Assembly: GCA_963700375.1 (NCBI GenBank)
Contig: CAVOXF010000002.1
Location: 62,001-126,000 of the forward strand
Reading direction: 5' to 3'
Length of the DNA: 64,000 nucleotides
Source: JAHEEL01 sp963700375
GTDB taxonomy: Bacteria > Actinomycetota > Acidimicrobiia > Spongiisociales > UBA5794
Every line of letters starts with the position of its first letter. Position 1 is the first letter of the stretch. Made by a program: the position numbers and the translations under genes. This document shows positions 17,336 to 25,754 of this stretch, one piece after another. The notes under the pieces were generated by a model. The model saw only the letters and a list, made by a program, of their open reading frames with translations, did no database searches and was not told where the DNA came from.

Positions 17336-17937
17336 GGGTCCTCGTGCTCGACAACTACGACTCGTTCACGTACAACCTCGTCCAGTACTTCGGTGACCTC
17401 GGTGCCGAACCCATCGTGATCAGGAACGATGAACTCTCTCCGGTCGAGGGCGCACGCCTTAGGCCGGATCGGCTCGTGATCTCCCCGGGGCCAGGGACAC
17501 CTGACGACACCGGCTACTGCGTCGAGTACCTGATGACGATCGGAACCGAGATCCCAACCCTCGGGGTTTGTCTCGGTCACCAGACGATCGTCGCGGCGTT
17601 CGGCGGAGAGGTCGGGCGTGCCCCCGAGCCCCGACACGGCAAGGTCTCGATCATCGAGCACGACGGTCGAGGGGTCTTCACCGGCCTGCCCAATCCGTTC
17701 GAGGCCACCCGCTATCACTCGCTCGCGGCGATATCGGTACCGGACGTCCTGGACGTGACCGCGAAGTCCGAGGACGGTGTCGTGCAGGCCGTTCGCCACC
17801 GAGACCTCCCAATCGAAGGGGTGCAGTTCCATCCGGAGTCGATCATGACGACGGTTGGGAGAGACCTGCTCTCCAACTTCCTGGAGTTGCCAGTCGCTGC
17901 GGTGTCGCCGGTCGCCGGTCGCGGGTCGCCGGCTTGA
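17332..17937 (+). CDS. Glutamine amidotransferase, anthranilate/aminodeoxychorismate synthase component II
   Basis: 201 residues with the class I amidotransferase triad: nucleophile Cys in GVCLGHQTI, and His and Glu in GVQFHPESIM. The N-terminus LVLDNYDSFTYNLVQYFGDLGAE and the SPGPGTPDD loop are typical of TrpG/PabA. It supplies ammonia to a chorismate-binding partner (TrpE or PabB) for tryptophan or folate. No partner is nearby, and the actinobacterial gene at this locus is annotated trpG or pabA. The last ~15 residues are low-complexity. It is convergent with mutY, with 4 bp between the stops. Confidence 0.9.
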   Translation: MRVLVLDNYDSFTYNLVQYFGDLGAEPIVIRNDELSPVEGARLRPDRLVISPGPGTPDDTGYCVEYLMTIGTEIPTLGVCLGHQTIVAAFGGEVGRAPEPRHGKVSIIEHDGRGVFTGLPNPFEATRYHSLAAISVPDVLDVTAKSEDGVVQAVRHRDLPIEGVQFHPESIMTTVGRDLLSNFLELPVAAVSPVAGRGSPA

Positions 17938-17941
17938 GGAT

Positions 17942-18775
17942 CTAGTCTGCGATTTGGTACGTGCCGGTTTGGGTTTGCTCGACCAGGCCCTCTGCCATGA
18001 GGTCGGAGAGTGCCGATTCGGCTTCGACAGCGGGAAAACCCGTCTGCTGGACGATGTCCTCGATCGAAGCGGCGTGCCGGACGAGGGTGCGAACGATGGC
18101 GCCGCGAAGCTGACGGGCCGAGCCCTCGAATCGACCCTGCCCTATCGGCGGTGAGTAGGCCGCAGGCCCTGAGCACCAATCCTTGACCGGGCAGACAGAG
18201 CAGCGGGGGCTCTTCGGGACACACAGCGTGGCGCCGAGGTCCATCATCGCCTGATTCCAGTCACCGGCCGGCTCCCCGAGGGCTACCTCCGCCGCCCTGG
18301 CGAGGGCCGTGCCGTTGAGCGACTCGCCATGCCATCGACTCAAGACGCGGCGAAGGTTGGTGTCGACGGCCGGGACATGCGCCCCGAAGGCGAACGAGGC
18401 GACGGCTGCGGCCGTGTAGGGGCCGATCCCCGGCAACTCAGCCAGAGTCTCGGGTGTCGTGGGCCAACCCTGCGTGCGGATGACGCGAGCGGCCTCGCGG
18501 AGGCGCAGCGCACGCGCGTTGTAGCCGAGGCCTGCCCACGCGTCGAGAACATCTTGAAGCACGGCGTCGGCAAGGGAGTCGACGGTGGGGAAGCGACCGA
18601 TGAATCGTTCGTAGAACGGGATTACGCGGGACGCCTGGGTCTGCTGGAGCATCACCTCGGAGACGAGAATCCGATAGGGGTCGGTCTCGCTGCGCCACGG
18701 CAGGCTGCGCTGCTGCTCGTAGTACCAGGTGAGCAGCGCAGCATTGCGCGCCTCCTCCAACGGGACAACGGTCAC
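17942..18775 (-). CDS. mutY: A/G-specific adenine DNA glycosylase MutY
   Basis: 277 residues from a GTG that overlaps the end of pknB. SEVMLQQTQASRV carries the catalytic Glu, LPGIGPYTAAAVASFAFG is the helix-hairpin-helix, and VDTNLRRVLSR carries the Asp. The Fe-S loop has four cysteines in CVPKSPRCSVCPVKDWC. It removes adenine mispaired with 8-oxoG. The protein is short: the C-terminal NUDIX-like 8-oxoG recognition domain of about 350-residue MutY is missing or replaced by a small winged-helix-like tail. Insertion between pabA and pknB is unusual. Confidence 0.9.
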   Translation of the reverse strand: MTVVPLEEARNAALLTWYYEQQRSLPWRSETDPYRILVSEVMLQQTQASRVIPFYERFIGRFPTVDSLADAVLQDVLDAWAGLGYNARALRLREAARVIRTQGWPTTPETLAELPGIGPYTAAAVASFAFGAHVPAVDTNLRRVLSRWHGESLNGTALARAAEVALGEPAGDWNQAMMDLGATLCVPKSPRCSVCPVKDWCSGPAAYSPPIGQGRFEGSARQLRGAIVRTLVRHAASIEDIVQQTGFPAVEAESALSDLMAEGLVEQTQTGTYQIAD

Positions 18776-20916
18776 GGGGTCGTCGTCGTCGTGGTCGTCG
18801 TCGTGGTCGTGGTCGTCGACGACGTGGTCGTCGTATCCGGCGCCCTGCCGAGGAACAACCCCACCGACGATCCATCGTCAACCGAGGTGCCCATCGCCGG
18901 GTCCTGGTCAACGACCTTGCCGACAAGGTTCGGATCCGAAACTTCGATGTCACCGAGGAACACCGCAATGAGACCCTCGTTGGCAGCCTTTGCCTCCGCT
19001 TGGGTCTGATTCAATCCCCCGAAGTCCGGAACTGTGACCTTGCGGAGAACACCAATCCGGACGCGGACATCCGTCCCCGCTTCGGCGGTCTCTCCGGCAC
19101 CCGGCGACTGATCCGCCACGAGGCCGACCAACCCGCTGCTCGCGCTTACGTCAACGGTTCCGCCGTCGACGAGCACCAGATTCGCCTCGAGGGCGGCGTT
19201 GGTAGCGTTGCCGATCGTGAGCCCGACCAGGCGCGGCACGGTGGTGGGTTCGGGGCCATCGGAGATCCAGACGGTGATGGTGTCGTCACGCCCGACGGTC
19301 CGCCCGGCCTCGGGTTCCGTCCTGATGGCGAAGCCCTCGACGATGTCGGCAGAGAACTCCGTGCCCGTGACGATGTTGGTGAACCCGGCCTGCGCGAGTT
19401 CGAGTTGCGCCCCCTCAGCCGACATCCCGGACACGTCCGGGACATCGATCGAGAACGGGCCACGCGAGACGACGAGATCGACGAGCGAGCCGGCCGCCGC
19501 CGGCGTGCCGCCCGCAGGGTTCTGCGAGATCACAGTTCCCTCGGGAATGTCCTCGGTGAGGGTGTCGGTGACCCGCCCGACCTGGAAGCCCTGAGCCTCG
19601 ATGAGCGCCTTCGCCACTTCCTCGGTCTCGCCTTCGACTTGGGGGACGGTGAATTGCTCGGCACCCGCCGACTCGAAGACGGACACGAACGAACCCCTCT
19701 CGACGGCGCTGCCGGCCGGGGGATCCGTCCGGATGACAACCCCCTTCGGGACAGTGTCGCTGTTCTCGAGGCGGCTCGTCACCTTCAGATCGAGGTCCTG
19801 CAGCGTCTGGAATGCGGTCTCAGCCGGGATGAGCGTGAGGTCGGGGACAATCACGAGGTCTCCCTCGCTGCTTCCACCGGTGAACAGCCGGAACAAGATG
19901 AAGATGCCCACGGCGAGGAGGGCGATCAGCGCGATGACGGCAGCCACGTAGGTTCCCTGGCCCGTCGTTGAGTTTTCGGTCTGATAGGCGACGACCCGGG
20001 CCGTTTCGTCCGGCGGAACCGTGGCGGGCGGCGGGACGAGGGCCGTCGCTGCCAGTGCGGCCGCAGCGCCCACAACGACGGGTTGGCGCCCGGAGAGGAA
20101 GAGCAGAAGGTCGGACCGCATGTCCGCTGCCGTGAGGTACCGATCATCCGGGTTCTTGGCGATGGCGCTCTCGTCGATGAGGGAGAGGTCCGCAGGGACG
20201 TCGGTGTTGATCTGATTGGGTGGAGGTGCGTACTCGGACACGTGCTGATAGGCGACGGCTACCGGGCTCTCGCCGGTGAACGGCGGTTGGGCCGTCAGCA
20301 TCTCGTAGAGGACGACGCCAAGTGAGTACACATCAGATCGACCATCGGCGGGGAGGCCCTGGGCCTGTTCAGGGCTGAAGTAGGTCGCCGTCCCGATGAC
20401 GGCGCCTGTTCGGGTCAACTCCTCGGAGTCGTCGAGGGCACGGGCAATTCCGAAGTCGGTGACCTTCACTGCGCCGTCGTTGGTGACCATGATGTTGCCG
20501 GGTTTGATGTCGCGGTGGATCACGCCGGCCTGATGAGCGACGGTGAGCGCTGCGGCCGTCTCGGCAGCGATCTCAGCCGCCCGCCTCGGCAGGAGCGCTC
20601 CTTCGGTCTTGAGAATCTCACGCAGCGTCCGGCCCTCGATCAACTCCATGACCATGTAGTAGGTCGAGCCGTCTTGGCCCCAGTCGTAGATGGCCACGAT
20701 GTTGGGGTGGCTCAGGTTTGCGGCGGCCTGAGCCTCGCGCTTGAACCGGGTGACGAATGCCTGATCGGAGGCGTAGTTGGAGTGCAGAACCTTGACCGCG
20801 ACCCGTCGGTTGAGGAGGGTGTCTTCGGCCTCGAACACATCGGCCATACCTCCCCGCGCGAGGTGGGAGATGATCCGATACCGGTCTGAGAGAACGCGAT
20901 CTTGCATGTCGTTCAA
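18772..20916 (-). CDS. pknB: Ser/Thr protein kinase PknB with five PASTA domains
   Basis: 714 residues (TTG at 20916; an ATG at 20907 is also possible). The kinase domain (about 10-275) has LARGGMADVFEA, the VAVKVL lysine, HRDIKPGNIMV, DFGIARA and GTATYFSPEQAQG. A helix near residue 330 (IALIALLAVGIFILF) is followed by five PASTA repeats of about 65 residues that bind muropeptide or lipid II outside the cell. Four PASTA units is the usual mycobacterial number. The C-terminus is a run of threonines encoded by a near-perfect triplet repeat (18779-18835). It controls division and wall synthesis together with PstP, encoded in the same operon. Confidence 0.95.
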   Translation of the reverse strand: MNDMQDRVLSDRYRIISHLARGGMADVFEAEDTLLNRRVAVKVLHSNYASDQAFVTRFKREAQAAANLSHPNIVAIYDWGQDGSTYYMVMELIEGRTLREILKTEGALLPRRAAEIAAETAAALTVAHQAGVIHRDIKPGNIMVTNDGAVKVTDFGIARALDDSEELTRTGAVIGTATYFSPEQAQGLPADGRSDVYSLGVVLYEMLTAQPPFTGESPVAVAYQHVSEYAPPPNQINTDVPADLSLIDESAIAKNPDDRYLTAADMRSDLLLFLSGRQPVVVGAAAALAATALVPPPATVPPDETARVVAYQTENSTTGQGTYVAAVIALIALLAVGIFILFRLFTGGSSEGDLVIVPDLTLIPAETAFQTLQDLDLKVTSRLENSDTVPKGVVIRTDPPAGSAVERGSFVSVFESAGAEQFTVPQVEGETEEVAKALIEAQGFQVGRVTDTLTEDIPEGTVISQNPAGGTPAAAGSLVDLVVSRGPFSIDVPDVSGMSAEGAQLELAQAGFTNIVTGTEFSADIVEGFAIRTEPEAGRTVGRDDTITVWISDGPEPTTVPRLVGLTIGNATNAALEANLVLVDGGTVDVSASSGLVGLVADQSPGAGETAEAGTDVRVRIGVLRKVTVPDFGGLNQTQAEAKAANEGLIAVFLGDIEVSDPNLVGKVVDQDPAMGTSVDDGSSVGLFLGRAPDTTTTSSTTTTTTTTTTTTTP

Positions 20917-21007
20917 CGATGGTACCGACGGCCGGGGATATGCGTTGTCACGGTGGCATTGCCGGCGGCGCGGGTTGACCGGCGACCGGCCACTGGCGGC
21001 TGGCGTC

Positions 21008-22471
21008 TCATTTCAGATACACCTCGAATAGCGTCGCCGCGATCGGCGCGGCGATGGAGCCTCCCGAGGCGGTCTCGCCCGCCGGACCTCCGTCCTCGAG
21101 CACGATTGCGATCGCGATCTGCCGTTCGCCCGGCTCTGGATCAACCGGAGCGAATCCGACGAACCACACATCCGGGGCGGCGCCGGTCACCTGGGCTGTG
21201 CCGGTCTTTCCTGCCACCCGTACGCCCGGTACGGCAGCGTTGCGGCCCGTGCCGGAGATCACGGCCTGTTCCATCAGGTCGGTTAGAACTGCGGCCGTGG
21301 CGGGGCTGATCGCCCGTCGCCAGATCTCGGGTTCGGTCGTTGATTCGATCTTCCCATCGTGGGTGTAGACATCGCCGACGACAAACGGCACCATGATGTT
21401 CCCCTCGTTGGCAACGGCTGCGGCGACCAGTGCCATCTGTATCGGGGTGGCGCGGACGTCCCGCTGGCCGAGGGCGTTCTGGGCGGTTGCGGGAGGATCT
21501 TCGGCGGCCTCCGAAGGCTCCGGGAACGCGGAAGCGAGAACCGGCAGGTCGTAGGGGATCTCCTGGTTGAAGCCGAACGCCTCGGCGGTCGCGGCGAGCG
21601 CCTGGCTCCCGACCTCCATGCCGAGCGCGGCGAACGTTGTGTTGCACGATCGCACAAACGCTTCGGCAAGCGTTACGGTGTCGCCGTTCATGCACACGTC
21701 GTCGTCGAAATTGTGGATCGTGGCGCTGGTCCCCGGCAGTTCCAGTTCTACGGGATCCGGGAACTCGGTAGCGGGCCCGGCAACACCGGTCTCGAGCGCC
21801 GCCGCCGTTGTGACGATCTTGAAACTGGATCCCGGCGGATAGGTCGTCTGAATGGTGCGGTGGAGGAGCGGCTGATCCGGGTCGTCTTCGAGGGCGAGTC
21901 CTGCCGCGCCCGCACCGGGACCAACCAGGACGTTCGGATCGAAGCTTGGCGTCGAGACGGACGCTAGGACCTCGCCGGTCGTCGGGTCGATCGCGATGAT
22001 CGAGCCGCGTTGTCCTTCAAGGGCTTCCACGGCCGCCCGCTGCAGTTCGTCGTCGATCGTGAGTCGGAGGCCACGCGGACGGGGATCACCGCCGAGCAGG
22101 GCGTTGAGGATGCCAGAGATTGTGGAGTCCCGATGCGACACGAGGTCGCCTTCCCGCACGCCTTCGAGACCACGCGCGCCGAAGAGCACCGAGACGTATC
22201 CAACGGTGTGGGCGTAGCGGTCGAGTGGCGGGTAGACCCTGGTGAACGTCTGGGGATCCCTGGGATTGGGATCGGAGCGAGCGGTGACAACAGCATCGGC
22301 TGTCGTGATCGCGCCGCGCTCCCTCCCGACACGCCACGCGACCAGGCGCGGGTTGCGCGGGTCGTCGCGATAACCCGGACCGGCAACTGCCTGGATCCAC
22401 GTCGTCGCGAGTACGAGGACGGCGAAGCCGATCAGGATCGCCCACGCCATTCTGCGGAGCGGGGTGTTCAT
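21008..22471 (-). CDS. pbpA: Penicillin-binding protein PbpA (transpeptidase)
   Basis: 487 residues, one N-terminal helix, no transglycosylase domain. The active-site motifs are YPPGSSFKIVT (SxxK), RSCNTTF (SxN) and VAGKTGTAQVT (KTG). It is a class B PBP that cross-links septal or lateral peptidoglycan as partner of the SEDS protein encoded just upstream. Start and stop overlap neighbours in the usual pknB-pbpA-rodA order. A 91-bp gap separates it from pknB. Confidence 0.95.
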   Translation of the reverse strand: MNTPLRRMAWAILIGFAVLVLATTWIQAVAGPGYRDDPRNPRLVAWRVGRERGAITTADAVVTARSDPNPRDPQTFTRVYPPLDRYAHTVGYVSVLFGARGLEGVREGDLVSHRDSTISGILNALLGGDPRPRGLRLTIDDELQRAAVEALEGQRGSIIAIDPTTGEVLASVSTPSFDPNVLVGPGAGAAGLALEDDPDQPLLHRTIQTTYPPGSSFKIVTTAAALETGVAGPATEFPDPVELELPGTSATIHNFDDDVCMNGDTVTLAEAFVRSCNTTFAALGMEVGSQALAATAEAFGFNQEIPYDLPVLASAFPEPSEAAEDPPATAQNALGQRDVRATPIQMALVAAAVANEGNIMVPFVVGDVYTHDGKIESTTEPEIWRRAISPATAAVLTDLMEQAVISGTGRNAAVPGVRVAGKTGTAQVTGAAPDVWFVGFAPVDPEPGERQIAIAIVLEDGGPAGETASGGSIAAPIAATLFEVYLK

Positions 22472-23763
22472 GTGCGCTCCTCATGCGAGATTCGCCCCAG
22501 GAGAGCGGCGATGAGGAACGAGGCGAGGAGCGACGAACCACCGTACGACATGAACGGGAGGGTGATTCCGGTGATGGGGAACAGTCGGACGATGCCGGCG
22601 ATGATCAGGAACGTCTGAAGGCCGAGCAGGATCGTCAGACCGGCTGCCAGGTACTTGCGAAAGCGGTCCCTCGAGCGCAAAGCAATTCCGAAGCCGACGG
22701 TGACGAGGAACGCGTATCCAACGATGACGGCGATCGATCCCGCGAGGCCGAGTTCCTCACCAACCGCCGCGAATACGAAGTCCGTTGCTGCGGCGGGAAT
22801 CAGGTCGGGTCGGCCGAGTCCGAGACCCGATCCGGTCAGGCTGCCGCTTCCCATTGCGAAGAGTCCTTGTGCCGTCTGGTATCCCGCACCCGCGTAGTCG
22901 GCGAACGGATCGAGCCACGCTTCGATTCGGACCTGGACGTGGGAGAACAGCATGAACGCGGTGACACCGGCGGCCGTGACGAGGACCAGGCCCATGCCGA
23001 GGTAGAAACCGCGACCGGTTGCGACGTAGAGCATCCCGATGAACAGCCCGAAGAGGAGGAGCGACGCGCCGAGGTCTCGCTGGTAGACGAGCACGACAAA
23101 CGCGATGCCGGCGGCGACGATGACCGGTCCGAGATGCCGCGGCTCGGGGATCCGGAACGGTCCGACGGTGCGTGAGACCGTCGACATCGCTTCTGAGCGG
23201 TCGGAGAGATACGAGGCCAGGAATATGGTGAGCAGCACCTTGGCGACCTCGCCGGGCTGGAACGAGAGCGCTCGTGCGACGAAGGGAAGGTCGACTCGAA
23301 CCCACAGGCGGGAACCGTTGACGAGCGCCCCGTGAATGGGCCACGAGCCGGGGAGAAGGGGGAGTAGCAGCAGCACCATGGCCGCGGCCAGGAACAGGTA
23401 CCGGTAGCGTCGGAGCACCGCAACACCCGACGACCGGAGTGACCAGACGACCGCAGCCCCGGCGGTGCCGGCGAACACCAGCCACCAGCGTTGGAGCGCC
23501 GCAAGGTCATGGTCGAGGCGGAACACCTCGACGGTGCCAATCGCGGTCAGGAACGTTGCGATCGGGAGGATCAGGCTGTTGGCGTTCGGCGCCCACATCC
23601 GAAATGCTGCATGCATCGCGCCGAAGGCGACGACGGAGGAGATGAAGGTGAGGGCGACGGCGGAATCGAGCCACACCCCGCCCGTGAACCGGACCATTGC
23701 CACCCCGAGCGCACCCAGCACCGATCCGGCAAGGATGAAGGCCGCCTCGGTGTTGCGAGTCAT
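22468..23763 (-). CDS. rodA: FtsW/RodA/SpoVE family SEDS glycosyltransferase
   Basis: 431 residues with about ten helices and the SEDS C-terminal block (RLFPITGITLPFMSYGGSSLLASF). It polymerises lipid II into glycan strands with the class B PBP next to it. By position this is the gene named rodA or ftsW in mycobacterial pknB clusters; its sequence alone does not settle division versus elongation. It overlaps both pbpA and pstP by 4 bp. Confidence 0.93.
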   Translation of the reverse strand: MTRNTEAAFILAGSVLGALGVAMVRFTGGVWLDSAVALTFISSVVAFGAMHAAFRMWAPNANSLILPIATFLTAIGTVEVFRLDHDLAALQRWWLVFAGTAGAAVVWSLRSSGVAVLRRYRYLFLAAAMVLLLLPLLPGSWPIHGALVNGSRLWVRVDLPFVARALSFQPGEVAKVLLTIFLASYLSDRSEAMSTVSRTVGPFRIPEPRHLGPVIVAAGIAFVVLVYQRDLGASLLLFGLFIGMLYVATGRGFYLGMGLVLVTAAGVTAFMLFSHVQVRIEAWLDPFADYAGAGYQTAQGLFAMGSGSLTGSGLGLGRPDLIPAAATDFVFAAVGEELGLAGSIAVIVGYAFLVTVGFGIALRSRDRFRKYLAAGLTILLGLQTFLIIAGIVRLFPITGITLPFMSYGGSSLLASFLIAALLGRISHEERT

Positions 23764-24479
23764 GGCCCCGCGTCGACGATGGCCACGGTGATGTTGTCGA
23801 CCCCGCCCTCGGCGTTGGCCGCCTCAATGAGATTCCACACCGTGGCTTCCAGATCGTTCCCGGCCCCGAGGATGTCTGCGATCTGGTCTTCCCCGACCAT
23901 CGAAGTCAGGCCATCGGAGCAGAACAGCACGCGATCACCGTCCTGCAGGTCCAGCGTCTCGGTGTCGACGGCGACCGGACCGAGACCGAGCGACCGCGTG
24001 AGGAGGTGGCGCTGAGGGTGCTTGTCGACGTCCTCTTCTTTGAGGTGCCCGAGCGAGACGAGGGCGGCGACGACGGTGTGGTCGGATGTGACCCGCTTCA
24101 AATTGCCGTCGCTCATGAGGTAGCACCGGCTGTCGCCGACGTGGCCGATCGTGACCGATCCGTCCTCCAGGAAGAGGCCGAGCGTCATGGTGGTCCCCAT
24201 GCCCGCCAGGTTCGCCTCTTCGTCGACCCGCTGCAGGATGGCGTCATTGCCTGCCAGCAGGCGATCGGTGATGTCGATGTCGGCGTCGGCGTCCTGCTCC
24301 GTCGCAGCAGCGAGAGCCAGCGAACTGGCGATGTTCCCAGCGACGTGGCCGCCCATGCCGTCGGCGACGCCGATGAGTAGCGGGCCATTGCCGGCGCCGG
24401 AGGCCTCGGGGTATACCGAGTCCTCGTTGCGTTCGCGGATCCGGCCTTGATGGGTGCCTGTCGCCCAGACGTATCTCAT
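23760..24479 (-). CDS. pstP: PP2C-type Ser/Thr phosphatase PstP
   Basis: 239 residues containing GVADGMGGHVAGNIAS, IGHVGDSRCYLM, LFCSDGLTSMVGED and GGVDNITVAIVDAG, the metal-binding aspartates of PPM phosphatases. Only the catalytic domain is present: the membrane anchor and outer domain of mycobacterial PstP (about 500 residues) are absent, so this version is cytosolic. It dephosphorylates PknB and its targets such as the FHA proteins encoded next to it. Confidence 0.92.
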   Translation of the reverse strand: MRYVWATGTHQGRIRERNEDSVYPEASGAGNGPLLIGVADGMGGHVAGNIASSLALAAATEQDADADIDITDRLLAGNDAILQRVDEEANLAGMGTTMTLGLFLEDGSVTIGHVGDSRCYLMSDGNLKRVTSDHTVVAALVSLGHLKEEDVDKHPQRHLLTRSLGLGPVAVDTETLDLQDGDRVLFCSDGLTSMVGEDQIADILGAGNDLEATVWNLIEAANAEGGVDNITVAIVDAGP

Positions 24480-24892
24480 CTCACCTCGAGGATGGTCTTG
24501 CCGATCTGCACGGTATCTCCCTGGCCTGCGGGCGTTGGAACCGTGATGCGCCGCCCGTTGACGTAGGTTCCGTTCGTGCTTCCGAGATCGTGTACCAGTG
24601 CGGCACCGTCGTGGCTCTCGACTCTGGCATGGAATTCAGAAGCGTAGGGGTCGTCAATGACTACGTCCGCGTCGGCGCTGCGTCCGATCGTGTGGCCGGA
24701 TGGCCTGAGTCGCACGGTCATCCCCTTCTTCGCGTCTCCGCGAAGAACGACGAGTTCCCGGCCTCCCTTCGCTCGCTTGGGCGATGGTCCGCTGCCGATG
24801 TGACTCCGGATGGCGAGGGCTACCTGCCACAAGAAGAGGAAGATGAGGATGAGGAAGAGGATCTTCAGGACGTTGAGGATCAGTGCAGGCAT
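24476..24892 (-). CDS. fhaB: FHA-domain membrane protein FhaB (FipA-type)
   Basis: 138 residues with an N-terminal helix (KILFLILIFLFLWQVAL), a basic linker, and an FHA domain at about 50-135 (GRSADADVVIDDPYASEFHA, LGSTNGTYVNGRRI). The phosphothreonine-binding Arg, Ser and Asn are intact. In mycobacteria FhaB links PknA/PknB signalling to the divisome. Overlap with pstP supports one operon. Confidence 0.92.
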   Translation of the reverse strand: MPALILNVLKILFLILIFLFLWQVALAIRSHIGSGPSPKRAKGGRELVVLRGDAKKGMTVRLRPSGHTIGRSADADVVIDDPYASEFHARVESHDGAALVHDLGSTNGTYVNGRRITVPTPAGQGDTVQIGKTILEVR

Positions 24893-24899
24893 CGGTCGT

Positions 24900-25584
24900 T
24901 CACAGTCTCCGGAATACGAAGTCGATGTCGCCCATCGTCACCATATCCCCTGGGACGAGCGGGACGGGCTTGGCTCCGATTCGCTCACCGTTGATGAACG
25001 TGCCGTTCGCGGACGAAAGGTCGGTGATGGTTGCTTCATGGGCGGTCCTCGCGATGATGGCCTGCTTCCGTGAGAGCTCCGGTACTGCGATGACGATATC
25101 GGCTTCGACCGCGCGACCCAGGATCGAGCGGTTGTCGCAGAGTTCCACGACGAGGGGAGGGGAGGCCGCCACCAGTTGGGCCCACGGCTCGATCGGCCCG
25201 GGCTCGACAACACCGGCACAGTCGGCGAGGCCTCGGGGGACGGCGTCGTCGGATACGACGTCAACCGCGATCGGTCCGTTGATTCGCCACCCCTGCTCGG
25301 CGGCGAAGGATTCCATTGCGCTGGCGAGTTCCACCTCCAGTTCGCGGGTGTCGATTCCCGGGGGAACATCGGAAGGGTTGATCCGTCATCGACCAGCGGT
25401 TCGGGATCTCGAGGCCGGCATCGCCCGCGGCCGCCACGAAGTCGGCCTGGCGCATGAGTCGATCTGCCATGTCAACCGGATGCATCTTGCCTCGGAAGAC
25501 GGCGGCGGTCGCCCCATCTACGAGGCGTTCGAGGCGTCGTTCCATTTCACGAGCGAGTCGCATGAGCCGATTGTATGGGCTCAA
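24900..25584 (-). pseudogene. fhaA: fhaA (DUF3662-FHA protein) with an apparent +1 frameshift
   Basis: The N-terminal DUF3662 part (RLAREMERRLERLVDGATAA to GLEIPNRWSM) reads in one frame from 25584 or the ATG at 25563. The continuation (RINPSDVPPGIDTRELEVEL, then the FHA domain GRAVEADIVIAVPELSRKQA, SSANGTFINGERI) is in another frame to 24900. Dropping one base at about 25386 restores a continuous FhaA. It is therefore either a real frameshift in an otherwise conserved gene or a sequencing or assembly error; the error is more likely because both halves look unmutated. FhaA binds phosphorylated MviN and regulates peptidoglycan precursor flipping in mycobacteria. Confidence 0.85.
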
Positions 25585-25665
25585 ACGAGTTCGGTGACGA
25601 GCTGAGGTTGCGGGGGCGGAGTCTCAGAGAGGTATTCGTGGCTCGTGGTAGCCTTTCTTCCCCGC

Positions 25666-25749
25666 GGGCGAGTGGCGGAAATGGCAGACGCGCAGGTTTC
25701 AGGTATCTGTGAGGTAACACTCGTGGGGGTTCAAGTCCCCCCTCGCCCA
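25666..25749 (+). tRNA. tRNA-Leu(CAG)
   Basis: 84-nt class II tRNA with acceptor gggcgag/ctcgccc, anticodon loop ttCAGgt, variable arm and T-loop ggttcaagtcc. CCA is not encoded. The same tRNA flanks fhaA in mycobacteria. A protein start follows 6 bases after its end. Confidence 0.93.
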
Positions 25750-25754
25750 CAACC

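Noticed and set aside
19000..19971. 323-codon plus frame inside pknB
   Set aside because: It is the antisense shadow of a well-supported kinase gene with complete motifs.
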